A stretch of 37,388 nt of DNA from Phyllobacteriaceae bacterium UBA1940 (GTDB lineage Bacteria > Pseudomonadota > Alphaproteobacteria > Rhizobiales > Rhizobiaceae): assembly GCA_002336975.1 (NCBI GenBank), contig DDFA01000116.1:1-37388 (forward strand), given 5' to 3'. The notes below the pieces were generated by a model that saw only the letters and a list, made by a program, of their open reading frames with translations, was not told the DNA's origin and searched no databases. The position numbers and the translations under genes were made by a program. Below, piece by piece: positions 16,689 through 26,050 of this stretch. The stretch's first letter is position 1, and each line of letters starts with the position of its first letter.

Positions 16689-17770
16689 TCGGCCGCACCC
16701 TTTTTGGATATTTTCTGCGGCGATATCTCGTCATCGTCATGCAGTTTCTGCTCGCGGTGTCGGTCATCGCGTTCCTGATCGATTTCGCCGAACTGGCGCG
16801 GCGCGTCGGCGGCCTGCCCGGCTATTCGATGGGCAAGGGCATCGTCGTCACCGCCTTGCGCCTGCCGTCGCTGATCGAACTGGCGATGCCATTTGTGATC
16901 CTGTTTTCGGCGATGTCGGTCTTGATGACGCTGAACCGGCGCTATGAGCTCGTCATCGCCAGGTCGGCAGGCGTGTCGGCATGGCAGTTCCTGCTGCCGG
17001 TGTGCCTCGGCAGTTTTATGATCGGCGTCGTGATGATTACCGGGTTCAATGCGCTCAGCGCCTACGCGCTGTCGCAATCGCAACTGCTCGAAACCAGCAT
17101 CAGGGGCGGCGCGTCGCGCGCCGACGGCCAGCGGCTGCCGTGGCTGCGCCAGAAGACCGAAGAAGGCGCGACGATCATCGGCGCCAAACGCGTCGCCAAG
17201 CACGGGTTGCTCCTTTCGGACGCCACCTTTGTGCGCTTCGACAACAACAATGACATCCACGAGCGGCTCGACGCGCGCGAGGCAGTTCTGGGCGACGGCG
17301 CGTGGAAGCTGACCGACGTCACGCGCTTCGATTCGGGCGGCAACAAGACCACTTTGGCCGCCGCCGAGGTGGCGACCGGGCTGAAGCCGGAATTTGTCGA
17401 AGAGCAGTTTGCGATGCCGGAAACGATTCCGTTCTTCGAGCTTCCGGGAAAGATTGAAGCCGCGCGTTCGTTCGGCCTGAGCGCCAACGCCTTTTCGATG
17501 CAATATCATTCACTTTTGGCGCTGCCGCCATTGCTGGTGGCGATGACGCTGATCGCGGCGACGGTGTCGATGCGCTTTGCCAGACTGGGACAGTCGGCGT
17601 TGATGATTTTGGGTGGCGTCCTTGCCGGCTTTCTGCTTTATGTCGTCACGGTCATGGTCAAGGCGCTGGGTAGTTCCGGATTCGTGTTGCCGGCAGTCGC
17701 TGCATGGACCCCAGTGGTTATTGCGGCATTCTTTGGAGTAACGTTCCTGCTGCACAAGGAGGACGGTTAG
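16685..17770 (+). CDS. lptG: LPS export permease LptG
   Basis: A 361-residue partner of LptF. The layout is the same: coupling helix and first span MIGRTLFGYFLRRYLVIVMQF; cytosolic loop TLNRRYELVIARSAGVSAWQF; periplasmic beta domain (about 130-260); and three closing spans. ATG 16685 overlaps the lptF stop. The frame stays open for some 120 codons further upstream within lptF, but that part has no resemblance to the family. Its TAG stop shares its last base with the GTG start of lptD (TAGTG), giving a tightly coupled lptF-lptG-lptD unit. Confidence 0.95.
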   Translation: MIGRTLFGYFLRRYLVIVMQFLLAVSVIAFLIDFAELARRVGGLPGYSMGKGIVVTALRLPSLIELAMPFVILFSAMSVLMTLNRRYELVIARSAGVSAWQFLLPVCLGSFMIGVVMITGFNALSAYALSQSQLLETSIRGGASRADGQRLPWLRQKTEEGATIIGAKRVAKHGLLLSDATFVRFDNNNDIHERLDAREAVLGDGAWKLTDVTRFDSGGNKTTLAAAEVATGLKPEFVEEQFAMPETIPFFELPGKIEAARSFGLSANAFSMQYHSLLALPPLLVAMTLIAATVSMRFARLGQSALMILGGVLAGFLLYVVTVMVKALGSSGFVLPAVAAWTPVVIAAFFGVTFLLHKEDG

Positions 17771-20217
17771 TGGGGTTGGGGAAAGCTGGCGGGAGCGTCT
17801 ACGCCCGCGCGGCGCGCCTTTTGGGCGCGACGGCGCTTTCTTGCGCCTTCATTGTCGTTCCGGCGTCGTTCGATCCAGCCATTGCGCAGGACGCGGAAGT
17901 CCTCGGCGCCAGCGTGCCCTCCAACAGCCAGATGCTGCTCGAGGCGAACACGCTTACCTATGACAACGACCAGGAAGTCGTCATCGCCGCCGGCGCGGTG
18001 CAGATCGAATATGGCGGCAACCGCCTCGTCGCCCAGCGCGTCACCTACGACCGCAAGAGCGGCCGGGTTCTGGCGACCGGCAATGTCGAGATCGTCGACA
18101 AGGACGGAACCCGCATCTTTTCCGACAAAATCGACGTCACCGACGATTTCAAGGACGGTTTCGTCAACGCGCTTCGCGTCGAGACCACCGACAAGACCTA
18201 TTTTGCGGCCGAGAGCGCGGAACGGCGCGGCGGCTACCTGACGACTTTCAACAATGGCGTCTACACCGCTTGCGAACCCTGCGAGGACAAGCCCGGCAAG
18301 CCGCCGATCTGGCGGGTCAAGGCGCGCAAGATCATCTGGAACGGACAGGAAAAGACGATCCGGTTCGAGCGGGCCCGGTTCGAACTGTTCGGTCTGCCGA
18401 TCGCCTATGTTCCCTACTTCACGGTGCCGGACCCGACGGTCAAACGGAAAAGCGGGTTCCTCATTCCTGGCGTTTCATCCAGTTCCAGGCTTGGGACAGG
18501 CGTCACGGTTCCCTACTATCTTGTGATCTCGCCGTCGTCGGACGCGCTTTTGAAGGCTACCTATTACGGCCGCCAGGGTTTCCTCGGTCAGGCCGAGTTC
18601 CGCAGGCAGTTCAACAACGGCCAGTTGAGCGTCACCGTCGCCGGTATCGACCAGCAGCACCCGAAGGCGTTCCGGACAGGCTGGGTCGACCGGAATCAGC
18701 GGTTCCGCGCGATGATCGGCACCAAAGGCGATTTCAAGATCAATCCGCGCTGGTCGTTCGGCTGGAACGTGCTGGCCCAGACTGACAAGAATTTCAGCCG
18801 GCGGTACGAGATCGAAGGCTTCTCCGAGCCGGTCCAGCGGTCGGAAATCTATCTGACGGGCCTCAACGACCGGAACTATTTCGACCTGCGCGCCTACAAG
18901 TTCAACGTTCAGGAGCAGACGACGGACAAAGCCGCATCACGCGATCCGCGTCAACCTTACGTGCTGCCGTCGTTCGACTACACGAAGACAGCCGATGACC
19001 CGGTTGCAGGGGGGCAGCTCAGGCTTGATCTCAATGCCCAGGTTCTTACGCGACGTGTTCGGGACGAGTCGGTCGGCGATGGCGTGAACGACCCGCCGGG
19101 CATCAATGTCGGCGATGTCTATCGCATCCGCGGGATCGAGGGAACGTCGGCGCGGTTCACCGCCGAAGCGGAATGGAAACGCCAGTTCGTCACCGATGGC
19201 GGCCTTTTGATCACGCCGTCGCTGCATGCGCGCGGCGACGCGATCGGCGTCGACGCGAGCGCGGCGTCGGTCGCGGCGATCACCAATATGTCGAACACCT
19301 TGCCAGGCATGGCCTACACCAATGACGGCAGCCTCGCCTACGGCCCGGTCGGGACCAGTTTCCAGTCCACCTATCTGCGCGGCATGGCGACGGCCGGTCT
19401 CGAACTGCGCTGGCCGATCCTGTTTGCCGGGGGCAACTCGACCCATGTCTTCGAGCCGATGGCGCAGCTGTTCGTGCGGCCCGACAATACTTACCGGACG
19501 CAGCTCGGTATTCCCAACGAAGACGCGCAAAGCTTCGTTTTCGACGCAACGACGCTGTTCGAGCGTGACAAGTTCTCGGGCTACGACCGCATCGAGGGCG
19601 GCACCCGGGCCAATGTCGGCCTCCGCTACTCCGGCAATTTCGGCAATGGATGGACGGCGAACGGCATTTTCGGCCAGTCCTACCACATCGCCGGCGAGAA
19701 CTCGTTCGCCTCGCCCGACCTGGTCAATGTCGGCGCCTATTCCGGCCTTGAGACCGACGTGTCCGACTTTGTCGGCCTGGTCGGTTTCTCGAGCCCCTAC
19801 GGCCTGTCGGCGTCGGCGTCGGCGCGGATCGACGAAAGCACCGGCGCGCTTCGGCGCTACGAGATCAAGGCCGCATACACCGGCACGCCGGTGTCGCTCA
19901 GCGCCCGCTATGTCTTCATCGAGAAGCAGCCGCTTTACGGATTTAGCGAAGATCGCCGCGAAGTGACGCTGGCCGGCCAGACCCGCTTCAACGAGAACTG
20001 GAGCGCATTCGCCTCCGGCACCCACGACTTCGTGTCGAACAAGATCGTCCGGTCGTCCTTCGGCTTCGCCTATGACGACGAATGCTTCACCTATTCGATG
20101 ACCTATTCGCAGATTACGCCGACCGCGGTCGGCGCCGAAAGGCGCACAAAGATCGGATTCAACATATCGTTCCGTACGCTCGGCGATTTCGGATCCGATA
20201 CGCGGGGCTTCGACTGA
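17770..20217 (+). CDS. lptD: LPS-assembly outer-membrane protein LptD
   Basis: An 815-residue outer-membrane translocon that receives LPS from the LptA bridge and inserts it in the outer leaflet. The start is GTG 17770, supported by AAGGAGG eight bases upstream inside lptG. The signal peptide ends AIAQ before DAEVL (about residue 39). The periplasmic LptA-like domain spans about 50-230 (LLEANTLTYDNDQEVVIAAG, ATGNVEIVDKDG). The barrel follows to a closing FNISFRTLG region. The mature protein has only three cysteines (Cys168, Cys171, Cys772), unlike the four of E. coli LptD. It is followed after 99 bases by surA, whose chaperone class helps fold such barrels. Confidence 0.94.
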   Translation: MGLGKAGGSVYARAARLLGATALSCAFIVVPASFDPAIAQDAEVLGASVPSNSQMLLEANTLTYDNDQEVVIAAGAVQIEYGGNRLVAQRVTYDRKSGRVLATGNVEIVDKDGTRIFSDKIDVTDDFKDGFVNALRVETTDKTYFAAESAERRGGYLTTFNNGVYTACEPCEDKPGKPPIWRVKARKIIWNGQEKTIRFERARFELFGLPIAYVPYFTVPDPTVKRKSGFLIPGVSSSSRLGTGVTVPYYLVISPSSDALLKATYYGRQGFLGQAEFRRQFNNGQLSVTVAGIDQQHPKAFRTGWVDRNQRFRAMIGTKGDFKINPRWSFGWNVLAQTDKNFSRRYEIEGFSEPVQRSEIYLTGLNDRNYFDLRAYKFNVQEQTTDKAASRDPRQPYVLPSFDYTKTADDPVAGGQLRLDLNAQVLTRRVRDESVGDGVNDPPGINVGDVYRIRGIEGTSARFTAEAEWKRQFVTDGGLLITPSLHARGDAIGVDASAASVAAITNMSNTLPGMAYTNDGSLAYGPVGTSFQSTYLRGMATAGLELRWPILFAGGNSTHVFEPMAQLFVRPDNTYRTQLGIPNEDAQSFVFDATTLFERDKFSGYDRIEGGTRANVGLRYSGNFGNGWTANGIFGQSYHIAGENSFASPDLVNVGAYSGLETDVSDFVGLVGFSSPYGLSASASARIDESTGALRRYEIKAAYTGTPVSLSARYVFIEKQPLYGFSEDRREVTLAGQTRFNENWSAFASGTHDFVSNKIVRSSFGFAYDDECFTYSMTYSQITPTAVGAERRTKIGFNISFRTLGDFGSDTRGFD

Positions 20218-20316
20218 CCGCAGCCCGGCCGACCGGCCACGCTTTCGCCCAACTGGCGAGGCATGGACGGGATAAACACGCCGTGCCAAAATGACCGAAA
20301 AAGGGTTGGAAACAGC

Positions 20317-21255
20317 ATGACACCAGCGCGGAAACGCTTTGTCGCGGTCGCTGCCTGCATTGCCTTGTCGATGTTTGGCGGCCTTGCGGCGCCGACATTC
20401 AGCGCGGCCCAGGCCAGCGAGATCAAATATGTCGTCAACGGCGCACCGATCACCAGCTACGACGTCCAGCGCCGCACCGCGCTGATGAAGCTGTTTCGCC
20501 AGAAGGGCAGCGCATCCGACCAGATGATCGAACAGGCGCTCAAGTCGGCCGAAATGGCGCGCTTCAACATTCGCATCTCCAAGCAGCAGGTCGACGGCGC
20601 CTACGCAAATTTCGCCAGCTCCAACAAGATGAAGACGGCGCAGCTCGACCAGATCATGAACCAGGCCGGCGTCACCGCCAGGCACATGAAGGAATTCATC
20701 CGGGTGCAGATGGGCTGGTCGCAGGTGCTGGGCATGCGGATGCGCTCGAGTTCCGCCGGCGGCGGCCTGATGACCGAGCAGCAGATGGTGCGCAAGGTGT
20801 TCGAGCTCGGCGGGAAAAAGCCGTCGGCGACCGAATACATGCTGCAAAAGATCACCTTCGTGGTGCCCGCCAAGGAGCGCAACGCCATTCTCGGCAAGCG
20901 CAAGCGCGAGGCGGAGGCGTTCCGCCAGCGGTTCAACGGCTGCGAGTCCAGCCGCCAGTTCGCCAAGGGCCTGATCGACGTGTCGGTTCAGGACATTCCG
21001 CGCGTGCTCGGCCCCGAATTGCCGCCCGACTGGAAGACGGCCATCGAGAACGGCAAACCAGGCACCGCGACGCCGACGCGCGAGACAGCGGCCGGCATCG
21101 AGTTCATCGGCATCTGCAGCAGCCGCGAAGTCAATGACGACCGCGCCGCGCAGATGGTGCTCAACAATGAGGGCAAGCTCGACGAGAAGGCGGAGGAGAT
21201 GTCGAAAAAATACCTCTCCGAGCTGCGCGAAAAGGCCCAGATCGTCAATCGCTGA
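20317..21255 (+). CDS. surA: SurA-type periplasmic chaperone
   Basis: A 312-residue exported protein with the SurA N-terminal chaperone domain. The signal peptide [18 protein letters not shown]... ends AAQA before [34 protein letters not shown] is the family's opening strand and helix; long helices follow, then a single parvulin-like region of weak character (about 170-270), ending in a C-terminal helix that completes the chaperone core. E. coli SurA has two parvulin domains and 428 residues, so this is the shorter alphaproteobacterial form and probably a chaperone with little isomerase activity. ATG 20317 was chosen because it starts the signal peptide. Placement between lptD and pdxA is the classic surA-pdxA-rsmA order. 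Confidence 0.87.
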   Translation: MTPARKRFVAVAACIALSMFGGLAAPTFSAAQASEIKYVVNGAPITSYDVQRRTALMKLFRQKGSASDQMIEQALKSAEMARFNIRISKQQVDGAYANFASSNKMKTAQLDQIMNQAGVTARHMKEFIRVQMGWSQVLGMRMRSSSAGGGLMTEQQMVRKVFELGGKKPSATEYMLQKITFVVPAKERNAILGKRKREAEAFRQRFNGCESSRQFAKGLIDVSVQDIPRVLGPELPPDWKTAIENGKPGTATPTRETAAGIEFIGICSSREVNDDRAAQMVLNNEGKLDEKAEEMSKKYLSELREKAQIVNR

Positions 21256-21269
21256 GCTTTGGAGCGCCC

Positions 21270-22274
21270 ATGCTGGCCCTGACCGCCGGTGACCCGTCGG
21301 GCATCGGACCCGACATCGCCTTGTCGGCCTGGCTGTCGCGGCGCGAGCGAAACGTCCCGCCATTCATTCTGATCGGCGACCCGGCGCAGATGACCGCTCG
21401 GGCCCGACGCCTCGGGCTCGACGTTCCCCTCGGGATCACCCGCCCCGACCTGGCCGTCGCGCAGTTTGACACCGCCTTGCCGGTGCTGCCGCTGGAGGCA
21501 CAGTTCGTCGACACGCCCGGCGCGCCGAACCCGCTCAACGCCCCGGGCATCGTCGAATCGATCGACCGAGCAGTCGAACTGACGCGACAGGGCGCGACGT
21601 CGGCGATTGTGACGCTGCCGATCGCCAAGAAGCCGCTCTACGATTCCGGCTTCCGCTTCCCCGGCCACACCGAATATCTCGAACACCTCGCCAACTCCGA
21701 TTCCGGGCTCGACGACATTGCGGTGATGATGCTGGCCGGTCCCGAGCTGCGCACCGTGCCGGTGACCATCCACATTCCCCTCGCCAGCGTCGCCGCAACA
21801 CTGACGACCCGGCAGATTGTCGCCGTTGGCCGGATCGTCGCCCGCGATCTTCAGCGCCGGTTTGCGATCCAAAATCCCCGCATCGCCGTGCTCGGGCTCA
21901 ATCCGCACGCCGGCGAAGGCGGCGCGATGGGGCTGGAGGACGTCGACGTGATCCTGCCCGCGATCGAGATCCTGCGCAATGAGGGCGTCGATGCGTTCGG
22001 GCCGGCGCCCGCCGACACGATGTTTCACCCGCGCGCCCGCGCCGGCTATGACGCGGTTCTGTGCATGTATCACGACCAGGCGCTGATCCCGGCCAAGATG
22101 CTCGCCTTCGACGAGGCGGTGAACGTGACGCTTGGCCTGCCCTTCGTCCGGACCTCGCCTGACCACGGCACCGCATTCGACATCGCCGGCTCGGGCAAGG
22201 CGCGGCCCGACAGCCTGATCGCCGCGCTTCGGCTTGCCGACATGCTGGCGCGAAACGACAGGCGCGGCGCATGA
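21270..22274 (+). CDS. pdxA: 4-hydroxythreonine-4-phosphate dehydrogenase
   Basis: A 334-residue NAD-dependent enzyme of the DXP-dependent vitamin B6 route. It oxidises 4-phosphohydroxy-threonine, and the product condenses with deoxyxylulose phosphate through PdxJ. The opening [17 protein letters not shown] is diagnostic. The metal-binding histidines fall at His168 (TIHIPL), His213 (NPHAGEGG) and His268 (MYHDQAL), and [12 protein letters not shown] completes the signature. ATG 21270 has GGAGC nine bases upstream and follows surA by 14 bases. Its stop overlaps the rsmA start (ATGA). Confidence 0.96.
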   Translation: MLALTAGDPSGIGPDIALSAWLSRRERNVPPFILIGDPAQMTARARRLGLDVPLGITRPDLAVAQFDTALPVLPLEAQFVDTPGAPNPLNAPGIVESIDRAVELTRQGATSAIVTLPIAKKPLYDSGFRFPGHTEYLEHLANSDSGLDDIAVMMLAGPELRTVPVTIHIPLASVAATLTTRQIVAVGRIVARDLQRRFAIQNPRIAVLGLNPHAGEGGAMGLEDVDVILPAIEILRNEGVDAFGPAPADTMFHPRARAGYDAVLCMYHDQALIPAKMLAFDEAVNVTLGLPFVRTSPDHGTAFDIAGSGKARPDSLIAALRLADMLARNDRRGA

Positions 22275-23104
22275 CGGCGGACGGCCTGCCGCCGCTCAGG
22301 GCCGTGATCGAGCGTTACGGGCTGGCGGCCAAGAAATCGCTGGGGCAGAATTTTCTGCTCGACCTCAACCTCACCGGCAAGATCGCGCGCGCCGCCGGCG
22401 ACCTGTCCGCCGCGACCGTCATCGAGGTCGGTCCCGGCCCCGGAGGGCTGACGCGCGCCCTGCTGACGCATGGCGCGGCGCATGTCGTCGCGATCGAGCG
22501 CGACGAGCGATGCCTGCCGGCGCTGGCCGATATTGCGGCCGCCTGGCCCGGCCGGCTGGAGGTCGTTTCAGGCGACGCGCTGGCGGTCGACTTTGCGGCG
22601 CTGGCCGAGGGCCGCGGCGACGTCAAGATCGTCGCAAATCTGCCCTACAATATTGGGACGGAACTGCTGCTGCGCTGGCTGACGGCGCCGCAATGGCCGC
22701 CGTTCTGGTTGTCGATGACATTGATGTTTCAGCGCGAGGTGGCCGAACGCATCGTCGCCCTGCCCGACACCGACGCCTATGGCCGGCTCGGCGTGCTGGC
22801 CGGCTGGCGCGCCCAGTCGCGGATCGTCTTCGACCTGCCGCCACAGGCGTTCTGGCCGCCGCCCAAGGTCAAGTCGTCGGTGGTGCAGTTGACGCCGCGC
22901 GCCGCCCCGCTGCCGACGACCTTGCGGGCGCTCGAACGGGTGACGGCCGCGGCATTCGGGCAGCGCCGAAAAATGCTGCGCCAGAGCCTCAAGGGCGTCG
23001 GCGGGGAACGGCTGCTGGCGGCCGCCGGCATCGACGGCACGCGCCGCGCCGAGACGCTTTACGTCGAAGAATTCGTGCGTCTGGCCAACGCGCCGGTCGG
23101 CTGA
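22271..23104 (+). CDS. rsmA: 16S rRNA (adenine1518-N6/adenine1519-N6)-dimethyltransferase
   Basis: A 277-residue KsgA/RsmA that dimethylates two adjacent adenines in helix 45 of 16S rRNA late in 30S assembly. SAM motif I is [10 protein letters not shown] (52-61), the acidic motif II is IERDE, and the adenine-binding motif IV is NLPYN (123-127). [11 protein letters not shown] (21-31) is the family's N-terminal tag and [10 protein letters not shown] the C-terminal one. The start overlaps pdxA by four bases. It ends the long plus-strand run; the gmk stop on the other strand is 14 bases away with no obvious terminator between. Confidence 0.97.
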   Translation: MTADGLPPLRAVIERYGLAAKKSLGQNFLLDLNLTGKIARAAGDLSAATVIEVGPGPGGLTRALLTHGAAHVVAIERDERCLPALADIAAAWPGRLEVVSGDALAVDFAALAEGRGDVKIVANLPYNIGTELLLRWLTAPQWPPFWLSMTLMFQREVAERIVALPDTDAYGRLGVLAGWRAQSRIVFDLPPQAFWPPPKVKSSVVQLTPRAAPLPTTLRALERVTAAAFGQRRKMLRQSLKGVGGERLLAAAGIDGTRRAETLYVEEFVRLANAPVG

Positions 23105-23118
23105 CCGATCGCTGCGCT

Positions 23119-23772
23119 TCAGAGTTTTTCGTCGAGCAGTCTGGTGACGAAATCGAACAGACCCGGCCGGCGGTCGCGGCGCAGTCGTTCGGCGGTGACG
23201 ATCGACTTGACCTCGGAATAGGCCCGGTCGAGATCGTCGTTGATGACGACAAAATCATATTCGCGCCAGTGCTCGATCTCGACGCGCGCATTGGTCAGGC
23301 GCTTTTCGATGGTCGCGTCGCTGTCTTCGGCCCGCCGCTTCAGCCTCGCCTTCAACTCCGCCATCGACGGCGGCAGGATGAACACCGAGATGATGTCGGC
23401 GCGCATCTTTTCGTTGAGCTGGACAGCGCCCTGCCAGTCTATGTCGAACAGCATGTCGCGGCCCTGCGCCATGGCGATTTCGGCCGGCTCGCGCGGCGTG
23501 CCGTAGAAATTGCCGTGAACCTCGGCCCATTCAAGCAGCGCGTCGCTGTCCTTGAGGCGGTCGAACTCGCGCTTGTTGATGAAGTGATAGTGGACGCCGT
23601 CGATCTCGCTGGCGCGGCGGGCGCGCGTCGTCACCGAAACCGAGAGCTCGAGCCCCTGGTCGTGTTCGAGGAGGTTGCGGGCGATCGTCGACTTTCCCGC
23701 GCCAGACGGAGATGAAATCACCAACATCAACCCGCGACGCCTGATGCGAGATCCGGCCTGATCCAAATCCAT
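23119..23772 (-). CDS. gmk: Guanylate kinase
   Basis: A 217-residue kinase converting GMP and dGMP to the diphosphates. P-loop SGAGKST at 23-29; the GMP-binding region [19 protein letters not shown] with Ser/Arg/Tyr contacts; [13 protein letters not shown]; and FDIDWQGA. The final [13 protein letters not shown] is a helical tail. ATG 23772 starts six bases after the yicC stop with GTGGGGG in front. This yicC-gmk pairing is conserved in bacteria. It is the last gene of the minus-strand fab cluster. Confidence 0.97.
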   Translation of the reverse strand: MDLDQAGSRIRRRGLMLVISSPSGAGKSTIARNLLEHDQGLELSVSVTTRARRASEIDGVHYHFINKREFDRLKDSDALLEWAEVHGNFYGTPREPAEIAMAQGRDMLFDIDWQGAVQLNEKMRADIISVFILPPSMAELKARLKRRAEDSDATIEKRLTNARVEIEHWREYDFVVINDDLDRAYSEVKSIVTAERLRRDRRPGLFDFVTRLLDEKL

Positions 23773-23778
23773 CCCCCA

Positions 23779-24666
23779 CTACTCCACGTTCTGTATCTGC
23801 TCCCGGAACTGGTCGACCACGGCCTTCAGTTCAAGCCCGATGACGGTCACGGCAGTCGCGTTTGACTTAGAACACAACGTGTTCGATTCGCGATTGAATT
23901 CCTGCGCCAGGAAATCGAGTTTGCGGCCCACCGCCACATCCGCCGACAGCAGGCTGCGGGCGGATGCGACGTGCGCCTTGAGCCGGTCGATCTCTTCCCG
24001 GATGTCGGCCTTGGTGGCCAGGAACGCGGCCTCGGTGTAGAGCCGCTGCTCGTCCAGCGACACGGCCGCGTCCATCAGCAGGCGCACCTGCTGGGCGATG
24101 CGGTCGCGGATGCGGGCCGGCTCGCGCGACGGATCGGCCTCGGCCTTCAATGTCAGCGATTCGATCGTATCGACATGGCCGAGCAGAATCTGCCGCAGCG
24201 CCGCTCCCTCGCTGGAGCGGGCGTCGGCAAGCGAACCGACCGCCGCCTCGAACAAAGCGAGCAATGCGGCGTCGGCCGCCTGCTGGGCCTCCGGCTCCTC
24301 GGCCTTCTCGGGAAAATCGAGCACGCCCTTGAGGGACAGCAGTCCGTCGGCGGTCGCCGGCGCGCAGCCGAACTGGATTTCGAGCCGCTTGCTCAGGTCG
24401 GCGATGTCGCGCAAGAATTCTTCGTTGACGACCGGCTGGACCGCCGCGCCGGTGCGGGCGACGGTCAAGGTAGCGTTGATGTTGCCGCGGCTGAACCTCT
24501 TCTGGACGATCTGCCTGGCCGGCGCTTCCAGCCGCTCGTAGCCCGGCGGCAGGCGAAGCCGCACATCGAGACCCTTGCCGTTGACCGAACGAAGCTCCCA
24601 AGCGGCGGAACTGGCGCTCATGTCGGCGTCGGCCCGGGCGAAACCGGTCATGCTCTGCAAGGCCAT
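23779..24666 (-). CDS. yicC: YicC/YloC family endoribonuclease
   Basis: A 295-residue YicC-family protein. E. coli YicC has been shown to be an RNase that takes part in sRNA (RyhB) turnover. The opening MALQSMTGFARADA and the block SVNGKGLDVRLRLPPGYERLE are diagnostic. The closing GRKLDFLAQEFNRESNTLCSKSNATAVTVIGLELKAVVDQFREQIQNVE is the highly conserved C-terminal domain, complete to the family's usual end. AGGGGAAGG gives a strong ribosome site at ATG 24666. It lies 33 bases after mltG and six before gmk. Confidence 0.94.
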   Translation of the reverse strand: MALQSMTGFARADADMSASSAAWELRSVNGKGLDVRLRLPPGYERLEAPARQIVQKRFSRGNINATLTVARTGAAVQPVVNEEFLRDIADLSKRLEIQFGCAPATADGLLSLKGVLDFPEKAEEPEAQQAADAALLALFEAAVGSLADARSSEGAALRQILLGHVDTIESLTLKAEADPSREPARIRDRIAQQVRLLMDAAVSLDEQRLYTEAAFLATKADIREEIDRLKAHVASARSLLSADVAVGRKLDFLAQEFNRESNTLCSKSNATAVTVIGLELKAVVDQFREQIQNVE

Positions 24667-24699
24667 CCTTCCCCTCCCCGGCCCGCCGTCAACCAGGTC

Positions 24700-25929
24700 C
24701 TATTGGTCGCCGGCAGGCTGATCCGCGCCCGCGTCCGCTCCGGCAGGCTGATCCGCGCCCGCGTCCTGGCCGGATGCGGCCTTCTTGGCTTCCTCGGCCT
24801 GCGCCTTCTCGATCGCCCGCCAGCGGGCGACATTACGATTGTGCTCTTCCAGCGACTTGGCGAAGACGTGCCCGCCGGTTCCGTCGGCGACGAAATAAAG
24901 ATCTTCGGTGCGCGACGGATTCGCCACCGCCTCAAGCGCGGCGCGGCCGGGGTTGGCGATCGGCGTCGGCGGCAGGCCATTGATCGCGTAGGTGTTGTAG
25001 GGCGTCGGCGTATCGATGTCGGAGCGGGTGATCGGCTTGTCGGCCGGCTTACCCTTGCCGCCGTAGATGCCGTAGATGATCGTCGGGTCGGACTGCAGAC
25101 GCATGCCCTTGTTGAGACGATTGATGAACACCGCCGCCACCCGCGAACGTTCGTCGCTGCGGCCGGTCTCCTTTTCGACGATCGACGCCAGCGTGACGAA
25201 CTCGTTCACGTCCTTCAGCGGCAGCCCGTCGACACGGCGCTCCCAGATGCTGTCGACCAGCCGCTTCTGGTCGGCGGTCATCTTGTCGACCACCTCCTGG
25301 CGGCTGGTGCCGCGGGCAAAGCGCTGGGTATCGGCGACCATCGCGCCTTCGGGCGGCATCGTCGCCGGCATTTCGCCGGTCAGCACGTCGTTGGCCGCGA
25401 TGCGCTGGAACACCTGCTCGACGGTGACGCCTTCGGGCACGGTCAGGGAATAGAGAACCGACTTGCCGCTCTTGAGCAGGTCCATGATCTCATGCATCGA
25501 CGCGCCGGCCTTGACCTCGTATTCGCCGGCCTTCAGCGCGCTTTCATTGCCGTATGCGCGCACGCCGAGACGGAACACGTTGGCGTCGGTGATCAGACCG
25601 TTGCGCTCAAGCAGCGACGCAATTTCGCCGAGACCGGAATTCGACTTGACCATGACGGTTGAATTGGAGGTCAGCGGCCCCCGGGTTTCGAAAGAGGTCT
25701 TGCCGTACCACAGCACCACGCCGGCGATGATGGTGACGAACACGATCGCCGACATCAGGAAATTCAGGAACACCACGGTCTGGCTGCGCGCCCGGTTGGA
25801 GTGCTTCCTGCGCTCCGGCGGCGTCGGGCCGGGCGTCGGGCGAAGCGCCTCGCTTGCGGATTTTGGGACGATCGGTTTCGGCGCCTCGCTGCGGGCGCCA
25901 AAAGCGGATTGGTCCGGTGTCGAGTTCAT
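24700..25929 (-). CDS. mltG: Endolytic murein transglycosylase MltG
   Basis: A 409-residue single-span inner-membrane enzyme that cuts nascent peptidoglycan strands and sets glycan length. A basic, proline-rich cytosolic N-terminus (1-50) leads to one membrane span (about 52-75). A LysM-like region follows (TVMVKSNSGLGEIASLLERNG, about 92-150), then the YceG catalytic domain with Glu252 in ASIVEKETG, LQSDPTIIYG and the closing SPYNTY-like TPYNTYAINGLPPTPIANPG. The C-terminus carries an unusual Ala/Asp/Gln/Gly tail with a ten-residue repeat. It sits between fabF and yicC on the same strand, the usual Rhizobiales order. Confidence 0.95.
   Translation of the reverse strand: MNSTPDQSAFGARSEAPKPIVPKSASEALRPTPGPTPPERRKHSNRARSQTVVFLNFLMSAIVFVTIIAGVVLWYGKTSFETRGPLTSNSTVMVKSNSGLGEIASLLERNGLITDANVFRLGVRAYGNESALKAGEYEVKAGASMHEIMDLLKSGKSVLYSLTVPEGVTVEQVFQRIAANDVLTGEMPATMPPEGAMVADTQRFARGTSRQEVVDKMTADQKRLVDSIWERRVDGLPLKDVNEFVTLASIVEKETGRSDERSRVAAVFINRLNKGMRLQSDPTIIYGIYGGKGKPADKPITRSDIDTPTPYNTYAINGLPPTPIANPGRAALEAVANPSRTEDLYFVADGTGGHVFAKSLEEHNRNVARWRAIEKAQAEEAKKAASGQDAGADQPAGADAGADQPAGDQ
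24710..24766. repeat. Two-copy 30-base tandem repeat in the 3' end of mltG
   Basis: Two exact 27-base copies (24710-24736 and 24740-24766) at a 30-base period encode the ten-residue unit DAGADQPAGA twice near the MltG C-terminus. In-frame length suggests copy-number variation would be tolerated. Confidence 0.85.
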
Positions 25930-26050
25930 CGTGCCGCGCTCATCGTTATGTCATGAATCGGGTCAAGTCGCCCGGGCGCTGAAATTAGCGCCGAATATGG
26001 CGAAAATGCCGATACGCGAACCTGCCCCTGGGAGACGGGCGCGGTCCGGG

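Noticed and set aside
18937..21363. An 808-codon open frame antisense to lptD and surA
   Set aside because: It crosses two clear genes and their gap, lacks any family features and has an Arg/Ala/Asp shadow composition.
23971..25662. A 563-codon plus-strand frame opposite yicC and mltG
   Set aside because: Spans two well-defined minus-strand genes and shows no independent domain or start signal.
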